Below, piece after piece: positions 1 to 11,161 of a stretch of 64,000 nt of DNA. Origin of the DNA: Membranipora membranacea. Lineage: Eukaryota > Bryozoa > Gymnolaemata > Cheilostomatida > Membraniporidae. Location: contig OU612073.1 in the NCBI GenBank assembly GCA_914767715.1, positions 928,001-992,000 on the forward strand. The letters run 5' to 3'. The stretch's first letter is position 1. Every line of letters begins with the position of its first letter. The translations under genes and the position numbers were made by a program. The notes below the pieces were generated by a model that saw only the letters and a list, made by a program, of their open reading frames with translations, made no database searches and was not told the DNA's origin.

Positions 1-2083
1 CCATCATGACAAATGTTGGAACTGGCGTCCGTGCTAGCACTAGCAATGACATCAAAGATGTTTATACCTTCCACTCCACAGCCTGATATCTTTTCTATGT
101 CTATGTCGATTGCCAAAATTATGTTTGAGTCTGCAGTCGATACATATATTGTTTGTTGGAGAACTGCAAGGCCAGACATTTGACCGAGTTTACAGACATT
201 CAGAGATCCTGCAGTAGATTCCATTCTGCGAGTGTCATATACACAAAACAAGGCACACCGATTACTTATGAATTCAACATGAATTTCACGTTTTTCACAT
301 CTATCATTATTACTGCGAACACCGAATTCGTTTGACCAACTTGGCCATATGCCATTGGGAATTCTAATGCAGGAAAGAAAACCATTATTACGATTACAAC
401 TATTTTTTGTTGGTGCAGAAAGCACACAGCTATAGGCTCTTGAGTGAGTGTGATAGTATTGAAAGATTTATCTCTGTGACCTCTCTATACCTTTGCAGAA
501 GGAATGAGTGGTTTCCTTAGATAGATCAAGCAGAACCAGAGAGTTATTATGAGTTGCCTCAACTCTCTATCAGTCGTACTCACAGTGGTAACAGCGCAGG
601 TATGAGAAATATATACAATCGATTCATCACAGGCAGTTAGCAGGGAAAGTGGCTCTCCAATATTCTGACTTGGCAAAAACAACTCAAGAGTCTTATTTTC
701 GAATCTGTACAGGTAAGTGAGATTGTATGCACTGTCTATCATGATGAGCTGCATCGACTTCTCAAGTATGAGTAGGGCAGTTGGGCTTCCGACATTAAAC
801 TGGTCAGCTTGCACCGTCGTAACTTCCGCAAGCTCTGAGACAAACAGTCTCCGATCACAAGAGCCAATTAACTTGGTTATCTGACTAGTTTTACTGTCAA
901 ATTCTCTGACACAACGGTCTGGGTAAAATTCACTTATTGCAAACTTAGAGTTGTTGTATTGTGCAACATCAACAATGTATCTGAACACCTGGCTCTCTTC
1001 ATGACCAGCCCCGCTTCCTTGGTCTGTCAGTGCTAAACTTTCAACGAATGGGATCGGAGGCTCTACCGGGTTTAGTCTGAATAGAGTCGCGTTTATACCC
1101 TGTCTGACAGCGATGAGTGTTTCAAAGTCATATTTGTCTTTCCGCATTATGGTAAGACTGTCATATTCTCTTGGTTCCATAGTAAATTTTCTCACATCCC
1201 TGAGCCCAAACATGCGGACATCATACCTTCCCATTGATAATAAAATACTGTTAGTAAAACAAAAACCGGGAGAAAATTATTTTGACTAAACAACAACCAA
1301 TTTGTCATAAATCAACATTCCCAGACAAAAATCTGATTCGACAGCTATCAATCCTGAATAAGCTGTAGTCATCAGAACAGAAACAGAATCAGAAAGGTAT
1401 AGTTTTGAAAGTTGTCCCCTTTTTATGTAAAGGAGAGCAACTGTGCACTGCACTGTTTTACAATTAAACTTGCACAGCGCCATCTTGTGCACTATTTTAA
1501 CACATTCTGTCGGTGTGATGTTTCTTTTTACTTCTGCCGAGCAGAACTTTTAGTTGTTCGAAGGTGAGAGTGTGAAGCTCTTAATTATCAATTAATCCTG
1601 TTCTCAAAGTCAGAATATTTTATCCCCAAATTCAATGTATGTAACTCCTACCTCTTCTCGCCAAACTAACTTACTTACTACGCAGCCATAAAAGGTAAAA
1701 AACAGTGTAGTCTAAACCAGCAAGTTATTCTACACCCAACCAAAAATTTGGAGCTGTTATGTCAAGTCATATTAATGGCAGTATCTCACATAAAGGTAGC
1801 TTCGAGGAAATTTAAGCGGGGCTATAATCGCTTCGAAACATTGAGATTTGGGGCTAGGATCCAAAACAATTTAGTTTATTTATCATGATTTAGTAAAAAA
1901 ATTCTTTATTCATATACCCCACATTACCCTACTGCATAGCAATTAACCACTACAGAACTTATGCTCCAGCAAAACAAAGTGAATGAGCATTTGTGTGTAT
2001 TGGCAAAGATTGTAAAAAAATACTGATTAGAAAAACACATACCTCAGCACCAATGTGAAAGCGATGAAAGTTATTGGTGACAT
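1..2083 (-). pseudogene. RTK-psi: broken 5' part of a receptor tyrosine kinase paralogue (partial at left edge)
   Basis: Three exons can be placed on the minus strand. Exon 1 is 2043-2083 and encodes a signal peptide starting MSPITFIAFTLVL with a GTATGTG donor. Exon 2 is 491-1247 and encodes the first NHL-like propeller unit (for example [27 protein letters not shown]). Exon 3 is 1-238 and continues past the edge (AGSLNVCKLGQMSGLAV). The order, phases and sequence match RTK1 exons 1-3. Two lesions are visible. About 127 bp are missing at the junction 550/551, relative to RTK1 exon 2, which shifts the frame and brings a stop at the exon end. The AG acceptor expected before exon 3 reads AT at 239-240, although the frame after it is still the ancestral one. 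Exon 1 and its upstream TCAGATTATCAAA still resemble RTK1. Kinase exons, if any, lie outside the window. A decayed copy is the likely reading; a splice variant that avoids both lesions is not excluded. Confidence 0.8.
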
Positions 2084-2694
2084 TTTGATAATCTGAAAGC
2101 AGCACTGGACTATTCCTTGTTGTTTGAACCACACTTTAGAAGGATGGAAAATTTTTTTATCAGAAGACCTACAAAATTAGCAGAGCTGACTGATGCAATT
2201 TTCTTCTGTATTTTATTCTTATAGCTGTATCTAAAATTCAATCTTCTACAAGATAAAAAAAATAGTCTGCAGGTGATTACATTATATATGGGCTAGCTCA
2301 AATTAAATAAGCGTGCAAGTACAGTGGCGTATAACTTTTGTTGCAGGGTGTTAAACAAGATCAAATCATAAGCTCCGGTCACTCTCAACACCTTCATGTC
2401 AGTTTGAAATGTTTGTCAAAATTGCAAGGTTTCGTCACTCACCGCATCCCAGAGAATGGGTGGTGAACTAGTGGTGCCTTGAGGGCGAGGCCGAAAGTAC
2501 AGCGCCAATTTGCTCTCATGTTTGTAGACAGGTCGACATTGGACATTGTGCTCTAGTTACTTGATTCAATTTAAAGATCTGAAAAATTTGCTAAAACACT
2601 TTTTCTAAATTAACTCAATAGCGGCAACAAGCATATTATCAACAAAATATTTTACTCATGAATTATGTCCGTAAATGTGCAATAGATATCATTT

Positions 2695-2878
2695 TTACTG
2701 GTCATGGACCCACAATAAAAACTCTGTTGGTCGTTTTAGGTTGGCCTCACCTACAATGAATATGCCCTGTTCGATCGTATCTGCTAAGTCTTTCTCCACT
2801 TGTCTGAACCCTGACTCCACTACTAATAGCAGAGAAAGTTCATCTAGGTATTCACTTAACAAAGACAAAGGCGCAATT
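2695..2878 (-). pseudogene. Coding-like relic of unknown origin
   Basis: The minus strand stays open for about 60 codons with protein-like composition (contains SEYLDELSLLLVVESG, then KDLADTIEQGIFIVGEANLK) and stops at 2695-2697. It has no start codon, and an in-frame stop lies just upstream. It could be a lone exon or a piece of an old mobile element. I do not recognise the family. Confidence 0.2.
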
Positions 2879-2934
2879 CATAGCTCAGCATTTGGCATAA
2901 GATCATGACATTTTTACCAATGCGGAGACTCCCC

Positions 2935-2955
2935 AATAATAATAATAATAATAAT
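2935..2955. repeat. AAT trinucleotide microsatellite
   Basis: Seven perfect AAT units in a row. Confidence 0.9.
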
Positions 2956-4972
2956 TTGAGATTCCGCCTTACCATTCCATTTAATGATGTTAACTAAATA
3001 ATTGATAACTCTTTGGATGATTTGTCGCTGCATTACAGCAGATCTCTGCTAGCTGTACTTGAAAGCCACTGTTGCTCACATTCACTGCTGATGTCAGATT
3101 TTTAATATTACACTGTTGGAGTGTCATACTTTTGAAATAATATTGCAAATTGGTCAATTTTGGATATAAGTGTTTGTGGCTGAAATTTACCTAAAAAGTG
3201 AAAAAAAGATGATTTTTGAAATGAAAGCAACCTTAAATTTTCTAGCTTCAGATTTACATCCACAAGTGTGCTGCCTTATGATCCAGCACAGTGTTATGCA
3301 CCCTGTCTTGTACTCGCCCTTATAATGCGTCAAAACAGCTTGGTTTACAGGTTATGACCCAATTTGAGTTAGACCTGTATTGTATCGAGCGTCAGGTTAC
3401 CAGCTTTACTATTGGTTTTTTTGTGTGCAATCAACAAGTTATGTAAAAACCAGCAGTCAAATACGAAAACCTTAGGATGCAAGCATTTTGGGATCTGATA
3501 TAAAAATTAGCACTGGACGAACAGACTTATTTTATCAAAACTCCTCAGAAAATCATATCAAATCGACCATTATATACAGCGCAGAGGACATTCAAATAAC
3601 CTGAGATAGCCTTACGCAGGGTAAATACCAAAAATCCATATAAACGAAAACTTAAACAATTGAACTGAAACATTGACTTTTCAGGTGGACACAAATCAGA
3701 AACTTCCCTACAGGATCAGTCATCATGTGGAAAAAGAGTCGTTGGAGTTGTCAACATTATATAGCATTGAAGTGTGAATCATAACCCCAATTATGCTAGC
3801 TATGAATCTGAAGAGGTCATCTGTGGAGTAATGACACAAGTATAAGAGTTTGTTCTGCTCTGCTCTGCTCTCTTGTGTTTATTTTGAGTAACTTTAATGA
3901 AAAAAAATTCTAAAATCAATTGCATTCTTGATGTTTCTGTTACATAACAATTAACAAAAAATGATTATGCAGTTTCAGTACTGCATCTGCATCACATTAG
4001 CACACAAGTTACGTTGCCAGGAGAAACGAGATGACAATCCAGAAGTTTGGTAATGAATTGATCTTGAAATATCTGAAAAAGATAAGCTTCTTCTTATGAT
4101 TGCATTATTGAGCTTGTGGTTTGTTTGGCATCTATACATGAGCGAAATTGTGCAAAGAGTAACTCGAACCCACTTGCATACATGGTCAATGTAATAAAAC
4201 TGTATTTGTTAGCATACTTAATAATTGATAACGATTTTCTATTGGTTAAATCATTAGACACACACACAGTATCGGGCTGAAAAATAAAGCCCAGTTTAGA
4301 GTATGGTTTGATTATAAATAAAAATAACTATCTTGGTTGTTTAGGTACTGGAGTCTGAAGTGAATGTTGAAAGTTACCGGCCTTTTTCTACATTTTGACC
4401 CTTGGTAATATTGTTGACGCTCACTCCTGCAAAGCACCACTCGTTATTATTTCAGTGTTATTGTAGTTGTTAGTTTAATTAATTTAGCAATTTGTTAAAT
4501 GTATGGAGAAATTTGTCCCGTATCAGAACCTCAAATAAAGACAACATTTGCAGGGTTTCGCACTCAGATATCGAAATTATTTCAATTTTTTTAGATGTCC
4601 CTGGCTTGGAATTCAGATGCCCAAATGAAAAATTCTTAAGCCTAGGATAATTCACCTTTTTTGTTGACCATTCCTATACAACACAATGCAAAGTTGAAAC
4701 TTCAACCAGGATTCTGAATTAGCATTTCAAAACGTGAGACATCTTCAAAATCGCTGTACCAGTTGACTCATTAGTGTACCATGTGAAAATTGTAAGAAAG
4801 TCAATTTTTCAATTTCATCATTTAGGACGTTTGCATTCTGAGGCAGTGATGTGTATAAAATCATCATATAAGACACTCATATGCAACCTAAGAACGAAAT
4901 AGGAATGTACTAGTCTAGAACAACAAAACTGCTAAATATTTGTCAATCTCTGGTAAGGTCCTGTTATGGCCA

Positions 4973-7900
4973 CTAGCTCCCATAAATCTGAACTTCAACC
5001 ACCCATAAAACATTTCCAGTTAGTGAAATAAACTTGACCAATCTTCCGCTGATAAAGCTGATGTCTTCTTGCTGACATACAAAGTATTCTGGTGTCTGGA
5101 GTGGCTCTCCACTACGCGTAGCAAATACTGCATCAGGGTCTGCTAGAGTGGCAGAGCCATCACCAACCCTGATCTCCAGGTCAGTAAGCTCCCCAACTAC
5201 AAATATCAATGTACAATAAGGATAATAGTATTAGATATATGAAGCAATGTGTCAAAATGTGACAGTTTATTGCAGTTAATTCTTTAATCTTGAATTTCTT
5301 AGATTGTAAGAAGATTGAACTTTTATCTATGTAGCCTTAATGGACGAATATAGATTAAAGCAATGTGGGCAGTTATTGCTGCGCTGCTTGAACAAAATTT
5401 GGAAAAAAAATCTTTGGTCAGAATCATTGAAGCCATGGGAAGTTTTCCCCTTTATTCAGGTTCAAAAAAAGAATGGGTTGATGGCGGTAATTAGCACGCT
5501 CGCTATTCACTACTCAGAGTTGTGTTCTCTTGTCCTATAGCTCAGTCCACTCCACCATTGCCACCCTATGCAACACAACGTACGTGTGAGGTTTCTCCCT
5601 TCTACTGGTCACCCATGGTGGCTGCGGCGTGACCAGTGAATGGGGGAGCAGCCCCAGATGCAGGCAAATGGACCAAACTTGATTAATTCTATTAGTTTGA
5701 GTCACTATAAAAGCCATAAACATATAAATACTCTAGACTGGAAAATATTGGCTATTTGATGCAGGCTCAGTGTCCTCTCTAATTCAGTGACGCTAGTTAC
5801 TGGGCTATTCATATTTTCTCTGTAGTGCATAGGTCAGAATAGGAGTTATCTTCACCTAAATGTAATGTGTGAATATGAGACCTTCTTATTTCTAAATATG
5901 ACCACTACAACTGGGTATAACCAGCGAATATTATAGAACACATAGTAATAAATATAAAATGTGATCAGTATATCGTGCCATCGAATATTGTGTGTGCCAT
6001 AACAACATATGCTATAGCATGTTTCTGGTCTTAACATTTGTTAAAAAATGGTGCGTCAATAACACTAGTTTGTTCCCTCGGAGGACGGTGGTGGTGGAGG
6101 GATGTATCAAATCAGTTTTTACCTATGTATAGTCTATATTGAGCCAAGATCTACAAAGTTGTCCAGGGACCTAAGTCTACAACATGAGTGCGGCTTCGTC
6201 TGATTCAAATTTTCTAAGGTAAGAAAGGCGAAAGATTTTTCTTCCGTCTGCGACTTCCTAATGTATTAAACAGAAAACCTTAGATTCCAGCTGCTGGTAC
6301 TCAGAATTTGCAATTTGCACCCTATACCCATATCTACAATACCCTATAGGATATAAATATTCACTGGATTAAATTCAGCGACCTGGCCAAGAATAGGAAA
6401 ACTTACTAGGGAATCATTAATGAATATCGATTTTGTAAATCCACAATGTATAATATCATGTGTAACTTTGCAAACACTTTATAATTTGATTAGGGATGTA
6501 ATATTTTGGATATTTTTGTGAATACTTAATATGCGAAATTTTAATTTTAATAAAAGTTTTCATGCTGTGGGGTAATCTCATAAACAATAAATTCATATTT
6601 AAATAGATGAAATATACGATTAATTACTCAATGCGACATCTTTCTCTGATAGGAGGTTTCATGACCAGAACGATGCAACTAAGCTGTAGCCTCTGTGTCG
6701 AGGATGTGGCCAAAGCGAGGGAAGTTGACATGCTGACACTAATCAAACTTAAGAATCGTGGTGGACTCAAAACCCCTTCCGAAGTAGTTTTTAGAGTGTG
6801 TGTTTTGTCAGAGAGAGTAATCAGATCATTGCTTAAAACAGTTTTGGGACCTAAATTCCCAGAACTTGCCCGGCTGCACAGTTTATCAAAGATTATAGAG
6901 TCAGGCCATCTCTCATTATTCAGTTGTGCTGAGCATGCAAGCAGCGTTGTGAGGGAAATAATCAATTGTTATGTAAGGATCCGCGCTCATCATGAGGCCG
7001 TTTTGAAAATGGATGCAAACACTCTGATTCGGTCCAAAATGACCCGCCTCCCTATATTCAGCCATGTCTGATAAGATATGTCTTGGTAAATATACAGCTA
7101 CTAAATTATCAATTCATTTGGCCAGTCTGAGCCACTTTTATTTTCTCTACAGCATGCGCATTTAACTCAATATCTATGTGATTGATTGGGCCAGTCTGGG
7201 ACATTTTTTGAATCGACAAGAATCTTGCTTAATTTTTGAAGGTCTTTAACTTAACAAAAGTTTTTCTTCGGCTTGATTGGGCCAGTCTGGGCTGCATTTA
7301 AATCATCCATGATAATAGTTCAATTTCTTATCCCTATCAATATTTTATTCATGTCCTGTCACAAGCCAGCGGATTATTCCCACAAGGTGAGTTAAATTGT
7401 GGTATTTTATCAAATCTTATTTCCTCTGCGATGAAGAGACCTGTTGTTTTGCCAGTTAATTTACTTCAAAAATATAGTCTCAATACCCACCAAATGTTGG
7501 GGAAACACTAGACATCCAGGTCATATGTGAGATTATAAACCCTCAACGTTATTGAAAGACTCCACTGCTTATAATTTGTTGATTTTTACACAGATTGATA
7601 CATGTCTATCAGGGAGGGATGTGTAGGAATACCATGTCAATCTTAGACCAAAATTTCTAGCTTATGCTAGTTTAAAGTCTCAATAAGATTGATCCAGAAG
7701 TAGCAAATCTTCAACAATATTATCATGCAAAATCACTGAATCGATATGAAGAGCAAAGACTCAGTGTTCTGAGCTCAGATTTTAAGCCTTTAGTTGACAA
7801 AATACATTCGAAATTAAATCATATTCAAGGACCATCAGTATTATCCATCTTACGGTTACATGTCTGACAGTTGGAAAGATCAGATGCAGTTAATTCAGTG

Positions 7901-10900
7901 AAAATACTGAGCAAAACCTTAAATTTACAATAGTCGATGCACCATTTTTCATACAAATTATTCAGGCCAGAAACAGCTATAATGTAAGTTGTTATTGCAC
8001 GGACAATATTTGATTGCACGATATCCTGATCACATTTTATACTTAATTACTATATGTTCTATAAAATTCGCCGGTTATACCCAGTTGTAGTGGTCATAAT
8101 TAGAAATAAGAAGGTCTTATATTCACATATTATATTTATGTGGAGATAACTCCTATTCTGGCCTATGCGCTACAGTGAAAAAGTGAATAGCGCAGTAACG
8201 TCGCGTCACTGAATTAGAGAGGACGCTCTAAGCCAGTAGTTTCCAGTCTAGAGTATTTATATGTTAATGATAAAAGCTGATTTAGAAGAAGCTGAATTGA
8301 TCAAGAAAACCAATTCCAGCTTTATGCTACAGCTGTATGAAAGTCCCTTTTCCAGCAAAGTATGTGATTTTCATGTGGTAATGATGTGACGTAATGAGGC
8401 ATTATGTCCTTGATCTCGATCTTTTGGAGAATTTCTACCTTCACAATGATGTATGTTATATTATTGAAAGTGTCTAAAAATTTTACCAGAGAGAGCTTCA
8501 CATTGTTTCACTGTTGAAATATTGTATGAGGGCAGCAGCTTGTCTGTTGGTATCAATATAGGATACAATGAGGTTCAATCTTTTTCTTGTTGAAAAGATG
8601 TTTCATAATTAATACAATATCAATTTGTTGGCCAATAGAGTTATAGTTCTCACCATGATTGGATAAGGGTTTTTGCCCGTATATAATAACTTCATAGATG
8701 TCAAAAGTAGTATCCATCCTCAATGTAAACTGTGCCAAAGTTCCCTGTAAAAAAGTGATAATAATTAAGCCCTTCACTACTTGACAAAACAATACAGAGT
8801 TGACTCCAAAATTTATCTCAAGATTTACTGTAAAAACAATCCTGGGACAAACATCAACGACACTATGGTGTTGGTTTAATAAAGGGCTTGTTATTGGTGG
8901 TCCTTGCCTGAGATATGTAACCATACAGTATTAAAGTGTCAAATGCCGTAAGACCAATATTGTAGCTGCAAGTAATGAAATTCTAAAATTCAAATTAACC
9001 CAATGAAATCGTTAAGAACTCACCGAAGCCTCTAGAAATTTGCATCCAAGATCAGTTGTATTAGAATTAAATAACAGTAGTTCGCTGAACCCTGATGCTA
9101 TTTCTGAGCTTTTAGAGCCCTCAATTTTCTCTACAACCAAAAAAATATAACCAATACAAAACACTACAATAAAGTACAAGTAGTGTAATTGAACCATTAT
9201 AGTAATTTTGTTTGAAGGGGCCTCACAAGTAACAGATAAAGTTCCTAAAGTGGCTAAGAAAAAAAAAAATTTAAGTTTGTGGGCCGATGAGAAAACACGG
9301 GCTAACCATAGATATAAAATCTTTATATCTATAGGGCAAACTAAATCTGATACTATCTGTGGTGTTATATTTTTAATGAGTCATCATTAACATACCAATA
9401 CCATCTCTTGTTTTTATTATGATACCAGTAGATATCGTCTCACCTGAAACATAAAAGACTTTTTTTAAATGAGTGACAAACACTGTACCTATTTCAAGCA
9501 AAGTGTACTGTGGTGTAGGGATTGCTGTCTGTGCTGCTGTAGTTTGTGCTACTGTTGTTGTTTGTACCGCTGTTGTCGGTGGGAAAGTGGTCTGTGCTGC
9601 TGTTGTTGGTGGGAAAGTGGTCTGTGCTGCTGTTGTTGGTCGGAAGGTTGTCTGCGCTGCTGTTGTTGGTGGGAAGGTTGTCTGCGCTGCTGTTGTCGGT
9701 GGGAAAGTGGTCTGTGCTGCTGTTGTTGGTGGGAAAGTGGTCTGTGCTGCTGTTGTTGATGGGAAGGTGGTCTGCGCTGCTGTTGTTGTTTGTGCTACTG
9801 TTGTTGTTTGTACCGCTGTTGTCGGTGGGAAAGTGGTCTGTGCTGCTGTTGTTGGTGGGAAAGTGGTCTGTGCTGCTGTTGTTGGTGGGAAGGTTGTCTG
9901 CGCTGCTATTGTTGATGGGAAAGTGGTCTGTGCTGCTGTTGTTGGTGGGAAAGTGGTCTGTGCTGCTGTTGTTGTTTGTACCGCTGTTGTTGGTGGTGGG
10001 AAAGTGGTCTGTGCTGCTGTTGTTGGTGGGAAAGTGGTCTGTGCCGCTGTTGTTGGTGGGGAAGTGGTCTGTGCTGCTGTTGTTTGTGGGAAGGTTGTCT
10101 GCGCTGCTGTTGTTGGTGGGAAGGTTGTCTGCGCTGCTGTTGTTGGTGGGAAGGCTGTCTGCGCTGCTGTTGTTGATGGGAAGGTGGTTTGTGCTGCTGT
10201 TGTTGGTGGGAAAGTGGTCTGTGCTGCTGTTGTTTGTGGGAAAGTGGTCTGTGCTGCTGTTGTTGGTGGGAAGGTTGTCTGCGCTGCTGTTGTTGGTGGG
10301 AAGGCTGTCTGCGCTGCTGTTGTTGGTGGGAAGGTTGTCTGCGCTGCTGTTGTTGGTGGGAAGGCTGTCTGCGCTGCTGTTGTTGGTGGGAAGGTTGTCT
10401 GCGCTGCTGTTGTTGGTGGGGAAGTGGTCTGTGCTGCTGTTGTTTGTGGGAAGGTTGTTTGTGCTGCTGTTGTTGTTTGTACTGCTGTTGTTGGTGGAAA
10501 AATTGTATGTGCTACTGTTGTTGGTTGGAAAGTTGTCCGCGCCGCTGTTGCTCCTTGAACAGCTGTTTGTCCTGCTGTTGTTGGCGGGAAAGTTGTATGT
10601 GCTACTGTTGTGTTGATGAAGGTTTTTACACCATCATCATTGCACCATCTAACATCTGATGTTGATGACACCCAACACATCCCTGATGCTTCTTGGAATG
10701 ATAAGCCATTACAAATTGGATAAATAATTAAGCACTGCAGCAGACATTCTTGGAAGCTATCAGCCTGATGTTCATTGTTGACATGCTCTAGACATGTGCC
10801 ATTCATCTGTAAGGAAAGGAAATTTCCTTTCCTACCATTCCGCTGTAATGCAAACGCAATAGTCAAACACAAATCTGACACAAAAAGTTATTAAAGGTAA

Positions 10901-11161
10901 AATAAACCTTAAAAGATCAATAGTGATATTATACATTACACTAGAAAAAGAAATGACATTCTTCTATAAATCCATGTTTCTCTATAAAATGATGTAAGTG
11001 ATAGCGGGATATTAAAAAAATTTAGAAATAAATCTATTTTGAAAATTGGTAACAGTAATAACGAGACGCCTGCTATGTAAATACCATGCTTTTCATACCT
11101 CTGAATTTCTCGCTTCTGCAATTGTCAGCAATAGAGCAAGAACTGCTGAAAACCACTGCAT
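4973..11161 (-). CDS. Secreted PAN-like / mucin-repeat / F5/8C-like protein, five exons
   Basis: Exons on the minus strand: 11099-11161, 9444-10806, 9024-9130, 8654-8744, 4973-5196. All junctions are GT/AG, the phases agree, and the sum is 615 residues. Exon 1 encodes a signal peptide (MQWFSAVLALLLTIAEA). Exon 2 begins with a six-cysteine PAN/apple-like segment (TCLEH, QECLLQC, YPICNGLSF, GMCWVSS, RWCND), followed by about 360 residues of roughly ten-residue Thr/Pro repeats (AAQTTFPPTT), a likely O-glycosylated mucin stalk. Exon 4 ends like an F5/8 type C/fucolectin domain (FDIYEVIIYG). Exon 5 is the second half of another such domain (LTDLEIRVGDG, YFVCQQ, GRLVKF, WVVEVQIYGS) and carries the stop TAG. 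The first half of that last domain is not found, and the 3.5 kb intron where it should sit holds a transposon. A secreted or matrix-associated, possibly sugar-binding protein is inferred. An alternative exon 2 acceptor lies slightly upstream, in the same phase. Confidence 0.75.
5715..8269 (+). mobile_element. P-superfamily-like DNA transposon with ~300 bp inverted repeats
   Basis: The ends read CATAAACATATAAATAC and its near-perfect complement (one mismatch), flanked by a perfect 8-bp direct repeat ATAAAAGC at 5707-5714 and 8270-8277. Inverted repeats of about 300 bp (5715-6034 and 7962-8269) match at roughly 85 percent by eye. Between them lies a transposase C-terminal relic (6607-7071). CAT...ATG ends, an 8-bp duplication and the transposase type fit the P superfamily. 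The element sits in the last intron of the PAN-mucin gene. Divergence between the two inverted repeats shows it is not recent. Confidence 0.75.
6607..7071 (+). pseudogene. P-element/THAP9-like transposase, C-terminal relic
   Basis: This is an open frame of 154 codons containing SLIGGFMTR, LSCSLC, LIKLKNRGGLKTPSEVV, then YVRIRAHHEAVLK and a short tail. This order (IAGF-like, Cys-x-x-Cys, LKNRGGL-PS, a final helix with RI/RLHH) is, from family knowledge, typical of the C-terminal part of P/THAP9-type transposases. The N-terminal THAP zinc finger and most catalytic acidic residues are absent, so it cannot be functional alone. It lies inside matching inverted repeats. Confidence 0.6.
9530..10620 (-). 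repeat. Degenerate 30-bp coding tandem repeat (mucin stalk)
   Basis: About 35 copies of a 30-bp unit encode variants of AAQTTFPPTT. Units vary by point changes (FPPTT, FPSTT, FPQTT, FRPTT, SPPTT), and a few are shortened to AVQTT or VAQTT. Length changes stay in multiples of three. All three plus-strand frames are also open over much of the region as a by-product of composition. Confidence 0.9.

Larger units (their letters stand above)
2084..4972. other. Intergenic region between RTK-psi and the PAN-mucin gene
   Basis: No gene can be supported here. The stretch is AT-rich and holds an AAT microsatellite (2935-2955), a short CTGCT run near 3857-3875 and one coding-like relic on the minus strand near 2695-2878. 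The region just above 2083 should hold the promoter of RTK-psi. Confidence 0.5.

Noticed and set aside
9530-10620. Regular 30-bp repeats that could suggest a CRISPR array
   Set aside because: There are no spacers. The units are contiguous, degenerate codon repeats inside a spliced secreted-protein gene.
9469-10659. Long plus-strand open frames rich in Cys, Val or Leu over the mucin repeat
   Set aside because: They are the reverse reading of the Thr/Pro repeat. Composition explains the lack of stops; no signal peptide, splice context or family supports them.
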